Below are positions 1 through 9,696 of a DNA stretch of 64,000 nucleotides, one piece after another (positions within the stretch are counted from its first letter, which is position 1; each line of letters opens with the position of its first letter). A program made the translations under genes and the position numbers. Origin of the DNA: Actinomycetes bacterium (lineage in GTDB: Bacteria; Actinomycetota; Acidimicrobiia; Acidimicrobiales; Acidimicrobiaceae); the NCBI GenBank assembly GCA_021785255.1, contig JAJYGA010000110.1, positions 62,001-126,000 on the forward strand, read 5' to 3'. The notes beneath the pieces were generated by a model. The model was not told the DNA's origin, did no database searches, and worked only from the letters and a program-made list of their open reading frames with translations.

Positions 1-5
1 TGTTC

Positions 6-776
6 GTGTTTTCAGAACTTTCTTTAGAGACTAGACGCTCGCCAGGTTGTAACGAAACCTGTAGCGAGACAGATTTTGCGAATGAAATCACCATGGCTTT
101 TCAGCCCATTGTGGACCTTGTTCGCAAGGAGATATTTGCTTTTGAAGCTCTTGTGAGAGGTCTAGACGGAAGGTCCGCTGCCGAAGTACTGTTGCAAGTG
201 GATGAAACAAACATGTTTGCGTTCGACCAGGCATGTCGCGTTATGGCAATCAAGCAAGCTTCTTTGCTCAAGATGGACACAAGATTGAGCATTAACTTCA
301 TACCAGATGCCGTCTATGAACCTCAAAGCTGCATACGTGCTACTTTGGAGGTAAGTGAGGAGTACTGTTTCCCTAAAGATCACTTAATCTTTGAGGTGTT
401 GGAGGGAGAACGTGTTACATCTCGAGAACATTTAGCATCAATCTTCTCTGCTTACTCATCTTTGGGTTTCATGACCGCACTCGACGATTTTGGGGAGGGA
501 TACTCGGGATTGAACCATCTTCTTAGGCTGAGACCCGATATTCTCAAGATCGACATGGCTATCGTGAGAGGTATCGATCTTGACGATCGTAAACGTTCGA
601 TAATGCGAGCAATGGTTGGACTAACTAAAGATCTGGGCATAAGGTTAATTGCTGAAGGTGTGGAAACAGAGGATGAAGTAATGACCTTGAGAGAACTTGG
701 AGTGGAGTTATTTCAAGGTTACGTTGTCGCGCGTCCCGCAGTGGGAGTACTGCCCTCACCGAGGCTTTGGTTCTAG
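6..776 (+). CDS. Stand-alone EAL-domain protein (putative c-di-GMP phosphodiesterase)
   Basis: ORF with FEALVRG, SINF, LIFEVLE, DDFGEGYSGL, LKID, AEGVET and FQGY motifs of EAL domains. Confidence 0.88.
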   Translation: MFSELSLETRRSPGCNETCSETDFANEITMAFQPIVDLVRKEIFAFEALVRGLDGRSAAEVLLQVDETNMFAFDQACRVMAIKQASLLKMDTRLSINFIPDAVYEPQSCIRATLEVSEEYCFPKDHLIFEVLEGERVTSREHLASIFSAYSSLGFMTALDDFGEGYSGLNHLLRLRPDILKIDMAIVRGIDLDDRKRSIMRAMVGLTKDLGIRLIAEGVETEDEVMTLRELGVELFQGYVVARPAVGVLPSPRLWF

Positions 777-787
777 TCGACTAGAAC
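770..787. repeat. Perfect 18-bp palindrome GTTCTAGTCGACTAGAAC spanning the stop codon of the EAL gene
   Basis: Read directly; TAG stop at 774-776 lies inside the palindrome. Confidence 0.8.
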
Positions 788-1094
788 TGAGAACTGGGTG
801 TATCCGCAAAAGCTTTCTACCCAAAACTGGTGTTACAACAGGATCTCAGGTGTAAATTTGACGTCTCAGAGTCGTCGACTCAAGCCTTTTCGTCAGAGGG
901 ATCACGCATATATTGCGGTGTTTTTATGATTTGGACGAGTTCAGCCAACGGCTTGGAGATTCTCAATGATCCGGTTGTAAGACAAGTTCTAAAGAGCAGC
1001 GCCTAAATAAAATTGGTGAGACTACGGCCTTTGTTCGTTCAGACCAACTGACAAGTTACAGACATTATGAGTCGAGGGACCCTTGTACAGTTCC

Positions 1095-1712
1095 TTATAA
1101 TCGAGCCTGCCTCCGAAGTAGTTTTATGCTATGGTAACTGACCACGAGTGAAATGAGGACTGCAACGATTGGATCAAGCCAGTAAAATCCATTGGTAGCA
1201 GCGATGATCCCACCAGTTACGGCCACGGCCAAAGCGGCTGCCGCATCGGATATGGTATCCAGGAGCGCCGCCCGACGGTTGAGGTGGACGCCATCGTTCT
1301 CGTCATCGTCTCCATCTACTAAGATGGATGCACCAAACCCCATTACCACTGCAACCACTGCGCTAACGATGAGAATCTGTACACCTTGCACGGGGTGGCT
1401 TTTGTGCAAGAGCCGAACAGTGGACCAAAAGATGATGGTCAGATTCAGGATAAGAAGCCATGTGATATTGACCACCGCGGCCAACGTAGGAAGTCTTGAT
1501 ACTGGTCGTTTCAGACTGATCCGTATCGCCATTAAAGACAGAGCAATGCCGGCCGCATCTGCGAGGCAGTCGACTCCCTCGGCTAGGACGCTCAGCGAGT
1601 GAGAGGTGGATCCTACTACCAAAAGCGATGCGAACAGGATCAGATTAAGACCAAGTACCACCAAGAGTCGTGCCGAAACTGATGTCGATCCGAAATTACC
1701 GAGAAAGGGCAC
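1095..1712 (-). CDS. CDF-like cation transporter, membrane domain only
   Basis: Multi-TM; DCLAD and DTISD motifs plus YWLDPIVA typical of cation diffusion facilitators; no C-terminal cytoplasmic domain. Confidence 0.75.
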   Translation of the reverse strand: MPFLGNFGSTSVSARLLVVLGLNLILFASLLVVGSTSHSLSVLAEGVDCLADAAGIALSLMAIRISLKRPVSRLPTLAAVVNITWLLILNLTIIFWSTVRLLHKSHPVQGVQILIVSAVVAVVMGFGASILVDGDDDENDGVHLNRRAALLDTISDAAAALAVAVTGGIIAATNGFYWLDPIVAVLISLVVSYHSIKLLRRQARL

Positions 1713-2277
1713 CTTTTGCCTCCTTGGCTGCGTAAAACACCAAAATATACCCTGCGGCTGGATCTGCCCACCACCAACCCATGGTTGCGTTCAACGTCAA
1801 ACCTACAAGAACAGCGGTTGCTAGAACTCCATCTACGAAGGTGACACGTCCTTCGGTCTCAAGTACGGGGTTCTGTAGCGTCTTTCCAGCTTTGGCCTTC
1901 CCGGCTGCGAGGAGAAACATTACTGCAGCAGTTAGTAATGTCCAGACTATGCCGATAGAGCTGTGACGGGAGTGGAATCCACTTAGCAAGACGATACTGC
2001 TTTGCAGTGACAGATAGATAGCTAGAGCGATGAACGCGATGCCAATGAGCCGGAGGGCTCTTTGCTGTTTTGGTTGTGTTCCGTCTCTCAACTCCCAAAG
2101 TACCACCGCCGAAGCACCAATTTCGATCAAGCTATCTAGCCCGAATCCTGCGAGAGCGACGGAGCGCGCGACTATCGCCGAGTATGCAAGTATGAAGATG
2201 GCCACGACATTCCATCCCAAGGTGATCCACTCAAGACGGCGGCCGAACGACAGGCTTAGCGAGAAAGGAGTGTTCAT
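1696..2277 (-). CDS. CDF-like cation transporter family protein, membrane domain only
   Basis: LAGFGLDSLIEIGAS and WWWADPAAG motifs; overlaps the downstream CDF-like gene. Confidence 0.7.
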   Translation of the reverse strand: MNTPFSLSLSFGRRLEWITLGWNVVAIFILAYSAIVARSVALAGFGLDSLIEIGASAVVLWELRDGTQPKQQRALRLIGIAFIALAIYLSLQSSIVLLSGFHSRHSSIGIVWTLLTAAVMFLLAAGKAKAGKTLQNPVLETEGRVTFVDGVLATAVLVGLTLNATMGWWWADPAAGYILVFYAAKEAKGALSR

Positions 2278-2484
2278 TACCGTTTGTACGTAGTTGACTT
2301 TTCAGTTGGCATATCTGACATAATATTGTGGATTGGCAAGTTAGTTCTACGATAGCGCTTGCTCGGAGTGTCGCGTGACAGTTGTTCTCAAGAACCAGGA
2401 GGATCTCCTCGAATGACACGTACTCGCTGAGGAAAATTTCTCCCTGGTATCGCTTCATGGAAGGTATCCAGTTACCATTGTCCT

Positions 2485-3165
2485 ATGAACGTCACAACCT
2501 ATATGGGAGATGTTGACACTATATTCCAGTTTCGACCATCTACCTTAGAGCCGACAACTGTTCTGTTTTCAAATCTTGACAAGGCGTTGACGTTGGGCGC
2601 AGGCCAACGTCAACTACTGAATGAACTGAACTCACGTGATCAAAGCCGCGGTTACTCGGTTGTCCGCAGGGACAACGGCGGCGGTGCCGTATGGTTGGAA
2701 CCTCAAGCTCAAATCTGGATAGGACTTTTTTCCCCTTCCTCACCTGGTTTTTTGGGCCAGGACTATCGTTTGGAGCTGATTCATCTAGGCGAGGCTGCAA
2801 AAGATGCTTTAAAGGGAGTCGGACTAGACGACCTTGAAGTCGTGTCAAAACCTGATGACTCGCAGGCGGGCAAGTTTGTGTGTTTTGCCGGTACGTCTTA
2901 CGGCGAGATCACGACGTGTGGTCGAAAGATTATGGGAGTTTCGCTAAGACGTACGAGGAGTTGGAAGATCTATCACTTTATGCTCCCGGTTCTTGAGCGG
3001 CAGTACATCGCCGTTCAAGAGTTGCAACGATCAAATGTGCCCGTACCAGACAAGATGAGTTGGACTGCTCTTGAACTTGAAGTCTCCTGTTTTGGAGAAC
3101 TCGATCTTGTGGCAAAGAGATGTCAAGACGCACTTCTCCTGGCAGTGTCTCAGATCACAATCTAA
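2485..3165 (+). CDS. Lipoate-protein ligase A / BPL_LplA_LipB family protein
   Basis: VVRRDNGGGAVWLEP ligase motif and overall layout. Confidence 0.7.
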   Translation: MNVTTYMGDVDTIFQFRPSTLEPTTVLFSNLDKALTLGAGQRQLLNELNSRDQSRGYSVVRRDNGGGAVWLEPQAQIWIGLFSPSSPGFLGQDYRLELIHLGEAAKDALKGVGLDDLEVVSKPDDSQAGKFVCFAGTSYGEITTCGRKIMGVSLRRTRSWKIYHFMLPVLERQYIAVQELQRSNVPVPDKMSWTALELEVSCFGELDLVAKRCQDALLLAVSQITI

Positions 3166-3315
3166 GTTACTTCATCTCTAACCATAACTGAATCACGGAA
3201 GTATCCACCTTCCCATTCATAGATCTCTGCAGACCGAATTTTGTGGTGCTGAAACCGCTTTGTGTGGTGATATACGCACATGCAGAGATTATTTTTCTTT
3301 GAAAATGGTTGCATA

Positions 3316-3351
3316 GTGGGTCATTGTGGTTTATCGTGGATAGAAGTGGGT
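3316..3351 (+). promoter_or_regulatory. Putative MraZ operator: four GTGG[G/T/A] boxes at exact 10-bp spacing
   Basis: GTGG at 3316, 3326, 3336, 3346 (GTGGGTCATT GTGGTTTATC GTGGATAGAA GTGGGT) just upstream of mraZ. Confidence 0.75.
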
Positions 3352-3375
3352 GAAATGAAAGGGTTTTAGATAGCC

Positions 3376-3813
3376 GTGTGGTCTGATAACGCGCAAAAGC
3401 CGAGGTTTTTTGGAGCCTATGCGCACTCGCTCGACCCAAAAGGCCGTATTACACTCCCCGCGCGCTATCGAACATGTTTCAGCGATCGTTGTTTTCTCAC
3501 TCCCAGCCAGTTTGGAGATCCTTGCATAGTTATTTGGACTCCTGAAGACTACGAAGCCTTCACTGGTCAGATAAGTCCCTCTTCGTGGGATGATCCCTCT
3601 ACCCGTCTTAGGCTTAGAAGCTGGCTACGCGGGACATTCGAAGTAGAGATCGATAAGTCAGGCCGTATGCCGATACCGCAGCCGCTTCGCCAAGTGGCAT
3701 CTCTTGTACGAGACGTGTCAGTTCAAGGTGCGCTTGAACGTATTGAACTATGGGATCCGACTGTATGGGAAAGTTATGCAAGCACATCTGGCGAAGCAGG
3801 TGAATCTCCATGA
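3376..3813 (+). CDS. mraZ: Transcriptional regulator MraZ
   Basis: FFGAYAHSLDPKGRITLPARYR; first gene of dcw cluster. Confidence 0.95.
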   Translation: MWSDNAQKPRFFGAYAHSLDPKGRITLPARYRTCFSDRCFLTPSQFGDPCIVIWTPEDYEAFTGQISPSSWDDPSTRLRLRSWLRGTFEVEIDKSGRMPIPQPLRQVASLVRDVSVQGALERIELWDPTVWESYASTSGEAGESP

Positions 3814-4772
3814 TGAGCCTTTCAAACCGCTATCACCGCCCGGCGCTCCTTGAGGAAGTTTTGCAGCTTTTTCACGACGTTCCGTCGGGAAGGTATCTTG
3901 ATGTGACGCTAGGAGGTGGTGGTCATACTGAAGCGATCCTTGACTTAAGGGCAGATCTGGATGTTGTTGCTTTGGATCGAGATGAGGACGCCATCGAAGT
4001 CTCTTCCAAACGACTCGAGAGATTCCAGGAGCGCGTTTGTATTGTGAGATCGGACATGAAGAGTTATGTACAGGCCATCTCGGTCCAAGAAGAAGCGGCT
4101 GGCTCATTTAGTGCGATACTTGCTGACCTAGGCGTCTCCTCTCATCACTTTGACGAAGCAGCCCGGGGGTTTTCTTTTTCTGGCCATACTCCCTTGGACA
4201 TGCGTATGGACAAGACAGACGAACTTTCAGCGATAGATGTTGTGAACAAGTACTCTCAGACACAGTTGATCGAGGTCTTAAAGCGAGGTGGAGATGTTCA
4301 ATATGCAGGGCGAATTGCACGTGAGGTGGTGGAACATCGACCCATTTTCTTTACCGACCAACTTGCCCAAATCGTATCTGACGCCATTCCGAAAAGAGCA
4401 TTAAAGGGTCGGCTACATCCAGCTACCACTGTTTTTCAGGCTATACGTATCGAAGTAAATGGGGAGTTCGAGCAACTCGACGCCTTATTGACTTGCTCGC
4501 GCAGTTTGTTGGCGACGTCAGGGATGTTAATTGTAATCTCTTACCACTCCGGCGAGGATCGAATGGTCAAAGAGTTCATGCGTGATGCGACGACAGATCG
4601 GTGTTCGTGCCCTCCAAAACTTCCCTGTGTGTGTGGGAAGACCAAGTGGGCGATCTCGATCACAAGAAATCCGTTAGTGCCCTCCGCTCAGGAGATTAAA
4701 GATAATCCAAGAGCTCGCAGTGCCAAGCTTAGAGCCATGAGAAAAGTAGAACTACAAGAAGGAAGTAGATGA
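3810..4772 (+). CDS. rsmH: 16S rRNA (cytosine-N4)-methyltransferase RsmH
   Basis: HRPALLEEVL, DVTLGGGGHTEAIL, ILADLGVSSHHFDEAARGFSF; 4-bp overlap with mraZ. Confidence 0.96.
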   Translation: MMSLSNRYHRPALLEEVLQLFHDVPSGRYLDVTLGGGGHTEAILDLRADLDVVALDRDEDAIEVSSKRLERFQERVCIVRSDMKSYVQAISVQEEAAGSFSAILADLGVSSHHFDEAARGFSFSGHTPLDMRMDKTDELSAIDVVNKYSQTQLIEVLKRGGDVQYAGRIAREVVEHRPIFFTDQLAQIVSDAIPKRALKGRLHPATTVFQAIRIEVNGEFEQLDALLTCSRSLLATSGMLIVISYHSGEDRMVKEFMRDATTDRCSCPPKLPCVCGKTKWAISITRNPLVPSAQEIKDNPRARSAKLRAMRKVELQEGSR

Positions 4773-5275
4773 TGGCGAAGTCTAATCTCGGCCTCGGTCT
4801 AATGTTTGAGAACTCCCAAGTTGGACGGGAGCCTGTAAGAGAGACGAGATATAAGCGCCCCCAACTTGAAGTTGTCGAGCGTCAGCGTCGTCTTGACGCA
4901 ATTAGGAGCCGCTTGGTTCCGTTCTTGATTGGAAGCGTTGTGTTGATAGCGTTGTTTGTCGCCGTACTTGCGAGAGCTGAGATGGCGGCTATGCAACTGA
5001 AGCTACAGAACGTTCAAGCTGAAGTGGCTAAAGCTTCTGATGTCCAACAGAGCCTTTTGGTCTCTGTTGGACAACTAAGTTCTCCGAACAGGGTGGTTCG
5101 CTATGCGGAGAAGAATTTGGGCTTGGTGCCTCCTTCACAAAGTACCCTTGTAGGTGGTTCATCTTTGTCAAGTGGACAGCGCGTCACAAAGATCCCCGTG
5201 GCACATCAGCAAGTTCCCCTGCCAGCTGGTTATCAGGTGGCTCCTCCTGGCTCCGGGGGTAAGAAGATTGGCTAA
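4769..5275 (+). CDS. ftsL: Cell division protein FtsL-like
   Basis: Single TM, position between rsmH and ftsI. Confidence 0.75.
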   Translation: MMAKSNLGLGLMFENSQVGREPVRETRYKRPQLEVVERQRRLDAIRSRLVPFLIGSVVLIALFVAVLARAEMAAMQLKLQNVQAEVAKASDVQQSLLVSVGQLSSPNRVVRYAEKNLGLVPPSQSTLVGGSSLSSGQRVTKIPVAHQQVPLPAGYQVAPPGSGGKKIG

Positions 5276-7145
5276 ATTAAGTCGAAATTTAGTCTCAAAA
5301 AGACGTGTCAGACTGTCAATACTGGGATCGTTCGTCGCTTTCGTGCTTCTATTTGGACAACTGGTGAGAGTCACGATGCTTCCAAACTCACAGATCTCGG
5401 CTTACGCTAACTCGGAGGTCCTAAAAACTACCGCCATTCCCGCCGCAAGAGGAGAGATCACCGATCGATACGGGAAACCTCTGGCTTTTTCTGTGTATTT
5501 GAAGTCCGTAGTGGCCGATCCGGCACAAGTTACAAACCCTAACTCAGAGGCTGCAATCTTGGCGCCAGTGATAGGTATGAGTCCAGCTCGTATAAGAGCT
5601 CTTTTAATACTTCCCAATCAGTTCACGTACATCAGGAGGTTGGTGCCAAGTAGCGTCTCGACGAAGGTACAACAGCTAATCAACAGTTCAAAACTACCTG
5701 GCATCTCACTTGTGCAGGAGAGTGAAAGGATCTACCCTCAGCATCCTCTTGCAGAGGCTGTAATTGGTCAGACAAACGCGTTTGGTCAAGGGATCTCTGG
5801 CCTCGAGTATCAATACAACTCAGCGTTAGAAGGAAAAGCCGGCTCTGAGACTTATAAGGTAACGAACACCAATATATCTGTTCCCGATGGTGTAGTGTCC
5901 TATACGCCGCCAGTCCCCGGCGCAACGTTGCGGTTGACGATCGACTCGACATTGCAGTATTACGTCGAGAAGGTCTTGGCTTCAGAGATGGAGACGTCCA
6001 GAGCTATTGGCGGAACTGCTGTAGTTATGGACGTGAAAACGGGACAGATTCTGGCGATGGCCTCTCTTTCAGCACCTCCCTTGCCGGGCGCGCCTCTTAC
6101 TCCTCCTGGTTTTCCATCCGGAGCGACGCCAGTTGATGCTAGGGTTTCTCTTCCTACGGAGTCATGGATCAACACCGCGGTAGATAGCGTATATGAGCCC
6201 GGATCGGTTGCTAAGATTGCTACTTTTACCGCTGCCCTTGAGCATCATGTGATTACGCCAACATCAAAGTTCCTAGTTCCCGACCAGCTTTATGTGGGAG
6301 GAACAAGGTTTCATGACGCGGAACCACATCCCACCCAAGTCATGCCCGTAGGTCAGATACTTGGTCAGTCTTCTAATGTCGGAACCATAATGATTGCCAA
6401 GAAGCTTGGAAAGTACACCCTGACGAAGTCCTTCGTACGTTACGGTTGGGGTCAGAGCACCGGTCTTAACTTTCCTGGCGAGACAAATGGATACTTAAAG
6501 AATCCTGCTACGTGGTCAGGAACGGCGATAGGGTCAGTTCCCATTGGCCAGGATGAGGCAGTTACTCCGCTTCAAGTTCTGGATTCATACAACGCGGTTG
6601 CTAATGGTGGAGTCATGGTGACTCCTAAGTTAGTCGAAAAGATCATCAAGCCCGGTGGCAAGAGTATCGTCCCACCCTCTCGACCTTCTAAGAGAATCGT
6701 CTCTAAAAAGATCGCTGCAGAGATGCGCTTGCTCTTTGAGAATGCCATCAAGCCAAACGGCACAGCTCCGTCGGCCGCGATTGCGGGTTATCAAGTGGCA
6801 GGTAAGACGGGGACCTCCCAGAAGCCGTGGCCGAACGCTCCTGGTTATCAACCCGGGGCTTTTTGGGGTACCTTTGTCGGATTTGTTCCTGCTGCGCATC
6901 CTGTCTTGTCGGCAATTGTTGAACTCAATCAGCCCACACCTATCTATGGTGGATCCGTAGCTGCTCCGGTTTTCTCTCAAATCATGACATATGCGCTGCA
7001 GAGATATGGAGTTGAGCCCAACGGACAGATAATAGGTGGAACCCCAAGCGTTAATATAAGGTTGAAGTCGACTGGGCAAAACTCTAGCAATATTGCGCAC
7101 AACAATACGATCGGTGAGGCAGGATGGCTACGCTTTGTTCGGTAG
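5268..7145 (+). CDS. ftsI: Penicillin-binding protein / peptidoglycan transpeptidase FtsI
   Basis: EPGSVAKI (SxxK) and KTGTSQKP motifs; refined TTG start at 5268 overlapping the ftsL stop (ORF opens at 5154). Confidence 0.9.
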   Translation: MAKLSRNLVSKRRVRLSILGSFVAFVLLFGQLVRVTMLPNSQISAYANSEVLKTTAIPAARGEITDRYGKPLAFSVYLKSVVADPAQVTNPNSEAAILAPVIGMSPARIRALLILPNQFTYIRRLVPSSVSTKVQQLINSSKLPGISLVQESERIYPQHPLAEAVIGQTNAFGQGISGLEYQYNSALEGKAGSETYKVTNTNISVPDGVVSYTPPVPGATLRLTIDSTLQYYVEKVLASEMETSRAIGGTAVVMDVKTGQILAMASLSAPPLPGAPLTPPGFPSGATPVDARVSLPTESWINTAVDSVYEPGSVAKIATFTAALEHHVITPTSKFLVPDQLYVGGTRFHDAEPHPTQVMPVGQILGQSSNVGTIMIAKKLGKYTLTKSFVRYGWGQSTGLNFPGETNGYLKNPATWSGTAIGSVPIGQDEAVTPLQVLDSYNAVANGGVMVTPKLVEKIIKPGGKSIVPPSRPSKRIVSKKIAAEMRLLFENAIKPNGTAPSAAIAGYQVAGKTGTSQKPWPNAPGYQPGAFWGTFVGFVPAAHPVLSAIVELNQPTPIYGGSVAAPVFSQIMTYALQRYGVEPNGQIIGGTPSVNIRLKSTGQNSSNIAHNNTIGEAGWLRFVR

Positions 7146-8659
7146 AGTTGGAGAGTCGAGACCGGTTCTTTTACCTAGGTGCCGGCAAAGTTGACTTTGG
7201 GGAAGATTTGTTATCGAGTAACGATAGGAAACGTGGAGTTGAGCTCTCTGGTCTGAAGCAGGCCATAGTGGGATCGAGGTTGATTGGATACCGTGATGAG
7301 GTGTTTCTCTCTGATATCTACCTCGATCATCGCGAAGTTACGCCAAACTCGATCTTTGCAGCCGTGAGAGGTTCTAAGAGTGATGGCCGTGACTTTATAG
7401 ACGAAGCCATAGTTCGAGGAGCATCAGCTATCTTACTGAGCGAAGAACGTAGTAGCAGTGTCCCTCTCCTTGTTGTACCGGAAGATTCTATTAGGCGAGA
7501 GATAGCAAGGGCAGCGGCGATCGTCTATGGTAATCCCTCTGAGGCAATAAAGGTCATTGGTGTGACGGGAACTAATGGAAAGACCACAGTTGTGCATGTT
7601 CTTTCTCAAGCTCTCGAGACTCTGGGCCACCCATGCGGAGAGTTGGGAACTTTATGGGGTCGTCTGACAACTCCAGAGGCTCCCGAACTTCAAAGACAGT
7701 TACGAGAGTTCGTCAATGCTGGAAAGAGATACGCGGCTATTGAGGTATCTTCGATTGCACTAGATCGCCATCGCACGGACTTCGTAAACTTTGAAACGGC
7801 GATCTTTACTAACCTTTCCCAGGACCATCTTGACGTTCATGGATCTATGGAGAACTACTACCAAGCAAAACTTAAACTTTTTCGTGACCGAACGACAACG
7901 AAGCGGGCGGTTGTGTTCGCGTCGGACCCATATGGCCAAAGAGTGCTGCGAGAGGCCGAAGTTCCTCTTAGAGCGGTAGGCATGGAAGATGTGGAAGGAT
8001 ATCGACTAAGTGGCCAAGGTACCGAGTTCACCTATAAGGGCCGAAAGTTCCGATCTCCTCTGGTAGGTGTGCACAACTTGGCTAATTTACTTGTAGTCGT
8101 GGCAACGCTGGAGGGACTCGGTTTTAATCTGGATGAGATCTCTAGGGCGTTGGAAGGCGCTGGGGAACCTAAGGGACGTCTTGAATTCATAGATGAAGGA
8201 CAAAACTTCGACGTAGTCATCGACTACGCACATACGCCAGCCGCCATGAAGGCGGTTTTGGAGGCGCTTTCGCTACGGCTGTCAACAGGAGCTAGATTGA
8301 TCACTGTTTTTGGCTGCGGTGGTGATCGTGACCGCTACAAGCGACCAGAGATGGGTCGAGTTGCGTCGACCTTGTCTGCCCACGTTGTGATTACCAACGA
8401 TAATCCCAGGAGTGAAGATCCACGAGATATAGCGGTGGAGATTGCCTCAGGAGTGGTTCCAGGGTCTCATATAGAGACGGTACTCGATAGAAGAGATGCC
8501 ATGGCCCGTGCCATATCTGTTGCACGCCCTGGCGACGTTGTGCTTATAGCTGGTAAGGGGCACGAGAGAAGGCAGATCATAAAAGATGAAGAGATCGCCT
8601 TCGACGACACCGAAGTAGCTCGAGAAATTTTGCGGAGCTACCTTGGAGTTGATAAGTGA
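7124..8659 (+). CDS. murE: UDP-MurNAc-tripeptide synthetase MurE (DNPR motif, meso-DAP type)
   Basis: GVTGTNGKTTVV; TNDNPRSEDP motif. Confidence 0.95.
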   Translation: MATLCSVELESRDRFFYLGAGKVDFGEDLLSSNDRKRGVELSGLKQAIVGSRLIGYRDEVFLSDIYLDHREVTPNSIFAAVRGSKSDGRDFIDEAIVRGASAILLSEERSSSVPLLVVPEDSIRREIARAAAIVYGNPSEAIKVIGVTGTNGKTTVVHVLSQALETLGHPCGELGTLWGRLTTPEAPELQRQLREFVNAGKRYAAIEVSSIALDRHRTDFVNFETAIFTNLSQDHLDVHGSMENYYQAKLKLFRDRTTTKRAVVFASDPYGQRVLREAEVPLRAVGMEDVEGYRLSGQGTEFTYKGRKFRSPLVGVHNLANLLVVVATLEGLGFNLDEISRALEGAGEPKGRLEFIDEGQNFDVVIDYAHTPAAMKAVLEALSLRLSTGARLITVFGCGGDRDRYKRPEMGRVASTLSAHVVITNDNPRSEDPRDIAVEIASGVVPGSHIETVLDRRDAMARAISVARPGDVVLIAGKGHERRQIIKDEEIAFDDTEVAREILRSYLGVDK

Positions 8660-9696
8660 TTTCGATACTGGTCGCCGGTGCTGTTTCTCTTTTGGTCTCC
8701 AGCTTTGTCATGCCCTATCTGATCGATCGTTTTACGAAGCTGGGAGTGGGTCAACAGATACGCGAAGATGGACCGAAAGATCATATGGTGAAAGCTGGAA
8801 CGCCGACTATGGGTGGGATCGGTATACTCGTTGGACTCATATTAGGATATCTCGCTGCCCATGGTAACCTGGGAGAAGGTTTCACTCGCGACGGAGTGTT
8901 GGCACTGGCGCTTGCTGTGCTTACTGGATTCACAGGATTCTTGGACGACTTCATAAAGATAAGAAATCGACGTAGTCTCGGCCTGACCAAGGCCGGTAAG
9001 TTCGGAGCTCAGTTCGCGATAGCATTGACGTTTTCTCTTTTTGCTCACTATTGGGCGCACGTCCCCACGTCTATCACCTTTGACCGCCAAAGTGGACTAG
9101 GTATCCAACTAGGGACGCTTGGGTGGATTGTCTTCGCAACTTTGGTGGTGATCGGAGCTTCGAATGCCGTGAACCTGACTGATGGATTGGACGGTCTCGC
9201 TGCAGGATCTTCAATATTTAGCTTCGCGACTTTTGTAGTGATAGGCTACTGGCAGTTTCGTCACTTCCCCATATATCAAGTGTCTCACACCTTGGATACG
9301 GCCGTGATATCGGTGGCTATGGTAGGAGCTCTGGCAGGGTTTTTATGGTGGAATGCCCCTCCAGCAAAGATCTTCATGGGTGATACGGGCTCTTTAGCCA
9401 TCGGTGCGACTATGGGAGCCTTGGCTCTTTTGATGCAACTTGATCTGTTGTTGATTATCTTGGCAGGTTTGTTTGTAATTGAGACCTTGTCTGTGATAGC
9501 GCAGGTATTTTCTTTCAGAGTGTTCCACAAACGTGTGCTACGGATGGCTCCGTTGCATCATCACTTTGAACTTCTGGGCTGGCCCGAGACGACGGTGCTC
9601 ATCAGATTGTGGATATTGGCTGCCATCTTTACAGCAGTTGGTTTAGGAGTGTTTTATGCTGACTTTTTATCAATTGGGACAACGCTAGTACGATGA
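8656..9696 (+). CDS. mraY: Phospho-MurNAc-pentapeptide transferase MraY
   Basis: GTPTMGGIGI, NAVNLTDGLDGLAAG, PLHHHFELLGWPE. Confidence 0.97.
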   Translation: MISILVAGAVSLLVSSFVMPYLIDRFTKLGVGQQIREDGPKDHMVKAGTPTMGGIGILVGLILGYLAAHGNLGEGFTRDGVLALALAVLTGFTGFLDDFIKIRNRRSLGLTKAGKFGAQFAIALTFSLFAHYWAHVPTSITFDRQSGLGIQLGTLGWIVFATLVVIGASNAVNLTDGLDGLAAGSSIFSFATFVVIGYWQFRHFPIYQVSHTLDTAVISVAMVGALAGFLWWNAPPAKIFMGDTGSLAIGATMGALALLMQLDLLLIILAGLFVIETLSVIAQVFSFRVFHKRVLRMAPLHHHFELLGWPETTVLIRLWILAAIFTAVGLGVFYADFLSIGTTLVR

